From positions 1-9,812 of the forward strand of contig SCVT01000589.1 of the NCBI GenBank assembly GCA_004296815.1: 9,812 bases of DNA, in the 5' to 3' direction. The stretch is from Reyranella sp. Its GTDB lineage: Bacteria; Pseudomonadota; Alphaproteobacteria; Reyranellales; Reyranellaceae. The translations under genes were made by a program, and so were the position numbers. Below are positions 6,858-9,812 of this stretch, one piece after another (positions within the stretch are counted from its first letter, which is position 1; every line of letters starts with the position of its first letter). The notes beneath the pieces are model-generated. The model was not told where the DNA came from. It made no database searches and was given only the letters and a program-made list of their open reading frames with translations.

Positions 6858-7689
6858 GCTGCCTGAGGTCGAAACCGTCCGTCGCGGGCTGATGCCCCGG
6901 TTGGTCGGGAAACGAATCGTTCGCCTCCAGCAGCGGCGCAAGGACCTCCGGATTCCGATGCCCGCGAAGTTCGCCTCGAAGGTCGAGGGTCGGACCGTTC
7001 GTGCGATCGACCGGCGCGCCAAGTATCTGCTGATCCGGCTGGACGACGGGCAGACCCTGATCGCCCATCTCGGCATGTCCGGCCGCATGACCCTGCACGA
7101 CGCAGCGAGTGCCGCCGCCCATCCGCTGGACCGGCACGATCACGTGGTGTTCGACATCGAGGACGGCTGGCAGGTCCGCTTCAACGACGCCCGGCGCTTC
7201 GGCCTGATGCTGCTGGTCGCCGATGAAGCCCTGCCGAAGCACAAATTCTTCAAGGGCCTCGGCCCGGAGCCTCTCGACGAGACGTTCGACGGTCCGGCGC
7301 TCGCGGAGCGGCTCGCCGGCCGCAAGACACCGATCAAGGCTGCCCTGCTCGACCAGAAGACCCTGGTCGGCGTCGGCAACATATATGCGTGCGAGGCGCT
7401 GTTCCTGGCCGGCATCTCGCCGCGCCGGTCGGCCCATACCGTGCGGGGCGAGCGCGCCGCGAAGCTTGTCGAGACGATCAAGCAGGTCCTGCTCCGCTCG
7501 ATCGACGATGGCGGGTCCAGCCTGCGCGATCACGTCCAGCCGGGCGGCGAGCTGGGCTACTTCCAGACCCGCTTCAACGTCTACGACCGTGCCGGCATCG
7601 CCTGCCCGACGCGCGGTTGCGGCAAGACCGTACGCCGGCTCGTCCAGGCAGGGCGCTCCACCTTCTATTGCGCACGCTGCCAGCGCTAG
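6850..7689 (+). CDS. mutM: Bifunctional formamidopyrimidine-DNA glycosylase / AP lyase
   Basis: MutM (Fpg) removes 8-oxoguanine and formamidopyrimidines from DNA and cleaves the abasic site. The product is 279 residues. The start is decided by chemistry: the protein must begin MPELPEVET, because the proline exposed after Met removal is the nucleophile, with the next Glu also catalytic. This places the start at ATG 6850 and not at an upstream in-frame ATG at 6799. Also present are the conserved Lys58 (Lys57 in mature numbering) in RRAKYLL, the H2TH region [14 protein letters not shown], and the C-terminal zinc finger with Cys252, Cys257, Cys274 and Cys277, ending [12 protein letters not shown]. 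The first cysteine pair is spaced CPTRGC, wider than the CxxC of E. coli, a form I recall from other alphaproteobacterial MutM proteins. The gene overlaps yggS by 8 bases without a clear Shine-Dalgarno, so coupling is likely. Confidence 0.97.
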   Translation: MPELPEVETVRRGLMPRLVGKRIVRLQQRRKDLRIPMPAKFASKVEGRTVRAIDRRAKYLLIRLDDGQTLIAHLGMSGRMTLHDAASAAAHPLDRHDHVVFDIEDGWQVRFNDARRFGLMLLVADEALPKHKFFKGLGPEPLDETFDGPALAERLAGRKTPIKAALLDQKTLVGVGNIYACEALFLAGISPRRSAHTVRGERAAKLVETIKQVLLRSIDDGGSSLRDHVQPGGELGYFQTRFNVYDRAGIACPTRGCGKTVRRLVQAGRSTFYCARCQR

Positions 7690-7707
7690 CTAAGAGCGGC
7701 CGACACC

Positions 7708-7716
7708 GAGGAGGAA
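7708..7716 (+). promoter_or_regulatory. Strong ribosome binding site deciding a GTG start
   Basis: GAGGAGGAA lies 5 bases before GTG 7722 and is the best Shine-Dalgarno sequence in the window. It supports the GTG as the start of the enoyl-CoA hydratase. The same frame stays open a further 333 bases upstream through mutM, which would otherwise invite a false N-terminal extension. Confidence 0.85.
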
Positions 7717-7721
7717 CTCCA

Positions 7722-8501
7722 GTGGCGGCGTACGAGAACATCCAGACCGAAACCAAGGGCCGAGTCGGGATCATCCGGCTGAACCGGCCGAAGGCGCTGA
7801 ACGCGCTCTGCGCCGATCTGGTCCGCGAGCTCGGCCTCGCGCTGGACGCGTTCGAGGCCGACCCGAACATCGGCTGCATGGTGCTCACCGGCAGTGAGAA
7901 GGCATTCGCAGCGGGCGCCGACATCAAGGAGATGAAGGAGAAGTCCTACCAGGATGTCTTTCTGCAGGACTTCATCACCGTCGGCTGGGAAAAGGTGAGC
8001 CAGGTCCGCAAGCCGATTGTCGCCGCCGTGGCGGGCTACGCGCTGGGCGGCGGCTGCGAGATGGCCATGATGTGCGACTTCATCATCGCCGCCGACAACG
8101 CGAAGTTCGGCCAGCCGGAAATCACACTTGGAACGATTCCAGGCGCCGGCGGCACGCAGCGCCTGCCGCGCTTCGTCGGCAAGTCCAAGGCCATGGACAT
8201 GGTCCTGACCGGCCGGATGATGGACGCGGCCGAAGCCGAGCGCTGCGGCCTGGTGAGCCGGGTCGTGCCGCTCGCCCAGCTCATGGACGACGCCGTCGCC
8301 ACGGCCGAGAAGATCGCCGGCATGTCGCTGCCCGCCACGATGGTCGCCAAGGAGGCCGTCAATCGCGCCTTCGAGACCACGCTGGCGGAGGGCGTTCGCT
8401 TCGAACGTCGCACGTTTCATGCGACCTTTGCCTTCGATGATCGGGCCGAGGGCATGGCGGCGTTCGCCGACAAGCGGAAACCGGGCTGGAAACACCGCTG
8501 A
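7722..8501 (+). CDS. Enoyl-CoA hydratase (crotonase family)
   Basis: This 259-residue crotonase-fold enzyme hydrates trans-2-enoyl-CoA to 3-hydroxyacyl-CoA in fatty-acid beta-oxidation. The oxyanion-hole segments are [10 protein letters not shown] and [10 protein letters not shown]. The two catalytic glutamates are Glu113 ([11 protein letters not shown]) and Glu133 ([20 protein letters not shown]), with the same 20-residue spacing as Glu144 and Glu164 of rat mitochondrial hydratase. The C-terminal part, FATFDDR-like and ending KRKPGWKHR, also resembles the mitochondrial short-chain enzyme (ECHS1), suggesting broad short-chain substrates. Start is GTG 7722, set by the strong ribosome site and the standard family N-terminus AYENIQTE. 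It lies 32 bases after mutM and may share its transcript. An enoyl-CoA hydratase between mutM and rpsT is a known alphaproteobacterial arrangement. A 5-bp hairpin follows (8505-8520), without a T-run. Confidence 0.95.
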   Translation: MAAYENIQTETKGRVGIIRLNRPKALNALCADLVRELGLALDAFEADPNIGCMVLTGSEKAFAAGADIKEMKEKSYQDVFLQDFITVGWEKVSQVRKPIVAAVAGYALGGGCEMAMMCDFIIAADNAKFGQPEITLGTIPGAGGTQRLPRFVGKSKAMDMVLTGRMMDAAEAERCGLVSRVVPLAQLMDDAVATAEKIAGMSLPATMVAKEAVNRAFETTLAEGVRFERRTFHATFAFDDRAEGMAAFADKRKPGWKHR

Positions 8502-8520
8502 TTTGCGGCTTTTGGGCCGC

Positions 8521-8549
8521 TTGACCCGCCTTCAACCGGCCCGTATAAG
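8521..8549 (+). promoter_or_regulatory. Sigma-70-type promoter of rpsT
   Basis: TTGACC (8521-8526) and TATAAG (8544-8549) are separated by exactly 17 bases, close to the TTGACA/TATAAT consensus. The -10 box is 27 bases upstream of the rpsT start, leaving a short leader with the purine-rich GAGGAACGAGGA (8561-8572). This is the strongest promoter visible in the window and fits a highly expressed ribosomal gene. Confidence 0.8.
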
Positions 8550-8576
8550 CGCGCCCTTCCGAGGAACGAGGACTAA

Positions 8577-8840
8577 ATGGCGAATCACAAGTCGGCCGAG
8601 AAGCGCGCCCGCCAGACCAAGCGCCGCACGACCGTGAATGCGGCCCGCCGCAGCCGCGTGCGTGGCTCCATCAAGAGCGTCGAAGAGGCGATCAAGTCGG
8701 GCGACAAGAAAGCTGCTCAGGCGGCTCTGCGCGCTGCGCAGCCGGAGATCCAGCGTGGCGCCGGCAAGCGCATCGTCGCGCCGAACGCCGCCGCGCGTCG
8801 CGTGTCGCGTCTCGCCGCGCGCATCAAGGCGATGGCCTGA
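8577..8840 (+). CDS. rpsT: 30S ribosomal protein S20
   Basis: This is an 87-residue, very basic, alanine-rich protein with the classic S20 opening [13 protein letters not shown]. It is followed by helical segments ([35 protein letters not shown]) and the terminal [19 protein letters not shown]20 binds the 5' domain and helix 44 of 16S rRNA early in small-subunit assembly. Length and sequence are normal. The start ATG 8577 is preceded by CGAGGA at 8567-8572. The gene has its own promoter and terminator, so it is a single-gene transcription unit, although read-through from the upstream hydratase is possible. In many alphaproteobacteria dnaA follows rpsT directly, but here a long non-coding stretch follows. 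Confidence 0.98.
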   Translation: MANHKSAEKRARQTKRRTTVNAARRSRVRGSIKSVEEAIKSGDKKAAQAALRAAQPEIQRGAGKRIVAPNAAARRVSRLAARIKAMA

Positions 8841-8871
8841 CGCTTCTCGCAGCCTGACTTCAGAGAATGTG

Positions 8872-8903
8872 AACGCCGCTCTCACGAGCGGCGTTTTCTT
8901 TTT
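8872..8903 (+). terminator. Strong intrinsic terminator of rpsT
   Basis: A perfect 10-bp stem, AACGCCGCTC (8872-8881) with GAGCGGCGTT (8886-8895), closes a TCAC tetraloop. It runs directly into a T-rich tail, TTTTCTTTTT at 8894-8903. It begins about 31 bases after the rpsT stop and is the clearest terminator in the window. Confidence 0.92.
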
Positions 8904-8926
8904 CGGCGAATCGCAGCAGAATTTTT

Positions 8927-8974
8927 TCGACGATTTTTTTCGGCGTCTTCGACGATGATCGTTTGGTCGACGAT
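8927..8974 (+). repeat. Three direct copies of TCGACGAT
   Basis: Exact copies lie at 8927-8934, 8949-8956 and 8967-8974, with start spacings of 22 and 18 bases. A related TCGGACGAT follows at 9003-9011. The third copy lies inside an imperfect inverted repeat, TCGTTTGG (8959-8966) with CCGAACGA (8978-8985), whose single mismatch is a G-U pair in RNA. The first two copies flank a run of seven Ts. The arrangement resembles a short array of protein-binding sites. Confidence 0.55.
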
Positions 8975-9011
8975 TGGCCGAACGACATACGATTCGGATT
9001 TATCGGACGAT

Positions 9012-9103
9012 GACGCGTCGCGGCCGCTAGATGTTGAGCGACGTCATGCGACACGCACCTCAAAAAACTGAATCCAAACGCTTGTCAATCGAGACGCGTC
9101 GCG
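9012..9103 (+). repeat. Paired 11-mer GACGCGTCGCG
   Basis: Exact copies lie at 9012-9022 and 9093-9103, 81 bases apart. The first eight bases, GACGCGTC, are a perfect palindrome, so each copy could bind a dimeric protein. 81 bases is close to a whole number of helical turns, placing the sites on roughly the same face. The composition is common in GC-rich DNA, so chance is possible. Confidence 0.4.
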
Positions 9104-9160
9104 AAGTGTCTGAATAGCGTGCGATGTTGTGCGCGTGAATCGTTTGCGCATGAAGGCGAG

Positions 9161-9169
9161 TCTGGATAA
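9161..9169 (-). promoter_or_regulatory. Near-consensus DnaA box
   Basis: TCTGGATAA on the plus strand differs at one base from TGTGGATAA, the complement of the DnaA box TTATCCACA. It is wedged between two GAGTC sites, overlapping the first (9158-9162) and abutting the second (9170-9174). It is the only match this good I found in the gap. The same bases could instead contribute a GATAAG -10-like element, with TTGCGC at 9144-9149 at poor (15-base) spacing. Confidence 0.35.
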
Positions 9170-9302
9170 GAGTCGGCTCATCGCGACGGGGCGTGGGGCG
9201 CTGGAACGCGAGCCTGATGGAGACGGGGGGCTTCCTCTCCATCAACGACGAACGAGGGAGACTGGACCACAACGCTTCGCAAGTTCGACGGTTGAAAGAT
9301 GA

Positions 9303-9323
9303 AGCGTCTCCTCGAAAGACGCT
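9303..9323. repeat. Small hairpin upstream of the rhodanese gene
   Basis: AGCGTCT (9303-9309) and AGACGCT (9317-9323) form a perfect 7-bp stem with a 7-base loop. No T-run follows, so it is not an intrinsic terminator. It could be an operator or an RNA structure in the leader of the downstream gene, about 100 bases before its start. Confidence 0.35.
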
Positions 9324-9423
9324 CGCTGGAAATTCCTGGTCGCCCTTGTCGTGTTGTGTGTCGCCTTTCGATCGCTGGCTCGCCGGACCATCGCCTCGCT
9401 TCGACGAAAGAAGAGCGGGGGCC

Positions 9424-9812
9424 ATGTCGAAAGACAACAACATTGCCGGCACATACAAAGTGTCCCCCGCCGCCGGCTACACCGGTGACGTGACGCCGGC
9501 AGTTGCCTGGAGAATTCTCAGCGAGCACAAGGACGCGATCCTGATCGACGTCCGTACGCGCGCCGAATGGAACTTCGTCGGCTTGCCCGACCTCGCCGGC
9601 CTCGACAAGAAGCCGGCGCTGGTCGAGTGGCAGGTCTTCCCGACCATGCAGCCCAATCCCGAATTCGTCTCCGTGCTCTCGGGCGCGGTGGCGGACAAAT
9701 CGGCCCCGCTGCTTTTTCTGTGCAGGAGCGGGGCCCGATCGGCCGCGGCGGCGAAAGCCATGACCGCGGCCGGCTACAGTACGTGTCTCAACGTGGCAGA
9801 CGGCTTCGAAGG
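9424..9812 (+). CDS. Rhodanese-like domain protein, 5' part
   Basis: The frame opens at ATG 9424 and runs to the window edge without a stop, giving 129 complete codons. The protein begins MSKDNNIAGTYKV, then enters a rhodanese domain. The first conserved segment is AILIDVRTRAEWNFVG, and the active-site loop is FLCRSGARSA with catalytic Cys100, followed by a helix AAAAKAMTAAGY and NVADGFEG. Rhodanese domains transfer sulfane sulfur (thiosulfate to cyanide in vitro) through a cysteine persulfide. The acceptor in vivo is unknown here. The CRSGARS loop is a common bacterial variant with all residues needed for activity. The conserved end of the domain (GG...W) should lie just past the edge. No signal peptide is seen. 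The ribosome site is unclear, with only purine-rich sequence (AAGAAGAGCGGGGG) before the start. No promoter could be assigned in the long gap upstream. Confidence 0.9.
   Translation, partial: MSKDNNIAGTYKVSPAAGYTGDVTPAVAWRILSEHKDAILIDVRTRAEWNFVGLPDLAGLDKKPALVEWQVFPTMQPNPEFVSVLSGAVADKSAPLLFLCRSGARSAAAAKAMTAAGYSTCLNVADGFE

Larger units (their letters stand above)
8908..9174. promoter_or_regulatory. Cluster of six GANTC (CcrM-type) methylation sites
   Basis: GANTC occurs at 8908 (GAATC), 8991 (GATTC), 9070 (GAATC), 9137 (GAATC), 9158 (GAGTC) and 9170 (GAGTC). By eye I find about fourteen in the preceding 8.9 kb, so the local density is over ten times higher. In most alphaproteobacteria the cell-cycle methyltransferase CcrM modifies this motif, and clusters mark regulated promoters or origins. 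Confidence 0.5.
8904..9423. other. Long non-coding, repeat-bearing stretch; candidate origin or cell-cycle control region
   Basis: No convincing gene lies in these ~520 bases. Open frames exist on the minus strand but have arbitrary-looking protein sequence, no ribosome sites and no family motif. The left half (8904-9175) is visibly more AT-rich than the coding DNA. It holds T-tracts at 8922-8927 and 8934-8940, three TCGACGAT copies, a repeated GACGCGTCGCG, two ATCGTTTG copies (8958-8965, 9139-9146), six GANTC sites and one near-consensus DnaA box. TTTTTCGGCG also occurs twice (8899-8908, 8936-8945). The right half (9176-9423) shows only a 7-bp hairpin at 9303-9323. Position after rpsT, where dnaA usually sits, together with these features suggests an origin-like or strongly regulated region. 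A small RNA or the leader of the rhodanese gene are alternatives. Confidence 0.4.

Noticed and set aside
7603..7686. Possible defect in the MutM zinc finger because of the CPTRGC spacing
   Set aside because: All four cysteines are present, and I recall the wider first pair as a common alphaproteobacterial form, so it is not evidence of loss of function.
7389..7721. N-terminal extension of the hydratase frame into mutM
   Set aside because: The extension is Arg/Ala-rich nonsense that overlaps the MutM catalytic and zinc-finger coding. The strong ribosome site and family N-terminus place the start at GTG 7722.
8505..8520. GCGGC/GCCGC hairpin after the hydratase as a terminator
   Set aside because: The stem is only 5 bp, no T-run follows, and it abuts the rpsT -35 box.
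9060..9528. Minus-strand open frames in the gap after rpsT
   Set aside because: They lack ribosome sites, GC-biased third positions and any family motif. One overlaps the rhodanese gene, so they are best seen as chance frames.
1..9812. CRISPR arrays, tRNA or rRNA genes, insertion sequences and phage genes
   Set aside because: No regular spaced repeats, cloverleaf-like sequence, transposase motif or terminal inverted repeats were seen when reading both strands.

Overview
The window looks like chromosomal DNA from a high-GC alphaproteobacterium. The evidence is the uniformly GC-rich coding sequence and the gene run mutM, enoyl-CoA hydratase, rpsT, which is a familiar alphaproteobacterial order that normally leads into dnaA. 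There is also a DUF1127 small protein and a GcvA-like LysR regulator. I see no mobile element, tRNA, rRNA or CRISPR array.

Layout. From 2 to 676 lies the 3' part of an unrecognised, possibly NIPSNAP-like protein. A KamA/EpmB-type radical SAM aminomutase (723-1754) follows and faces a GcvA-like LysR regulator on the minus strand (1787-2713). Divergent from that regulator is a DUF1127 protein (2855-3094), then the full-length methylation-repair protein and activator Ada (3156-4277). The 3' end of ada overlaps the 3' end of a minus-strand Smr-domain gene (4211-4762) by 67 bases. A 47-base divergent gap, carrying an inverted repeat, separates Smr from a tightly packed plus-strand group: TPR protein (4810-6177), YggS PLP-homeostasis protein (6174-6857), MutM/Fpg (6850-7689) and enoyl-CoA hydratase (7722-8501). 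The first three genes overlap one another, so they are probably translationally coupled. rpsT (8577-8840) has its own near-consensus promoter and a strong intrinsic terminator.

The most interesting part is the stretch from 8904 to 9423. I see no convincing gene in it. It is visibly more AT-rich than its neighbours, with T-tracts, three copies of TCGACGAT, a repeated 11-mer, six GANTC sites (the CcrM methylation motif) within 267 bases, and one near-consensus DnaA box. It sits directly after rpsT, where dnaA is usually found. The window ends inside a rhodanese-domain gene (9424 to the edge). I read the gap as a candidate replication-origin or cell-cycle regulatory region. That is inference, and only one DnaA-like box is visible.

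Functionally the window mixes housekeeping (S20, YggS, MutM, enoyl-CoA hydratase), DNA repair of two kinds (alkylation by Ada, oxidised purines by MutM) and regulation. I do not see a clear new multi-gene defence or biosynthetic system.
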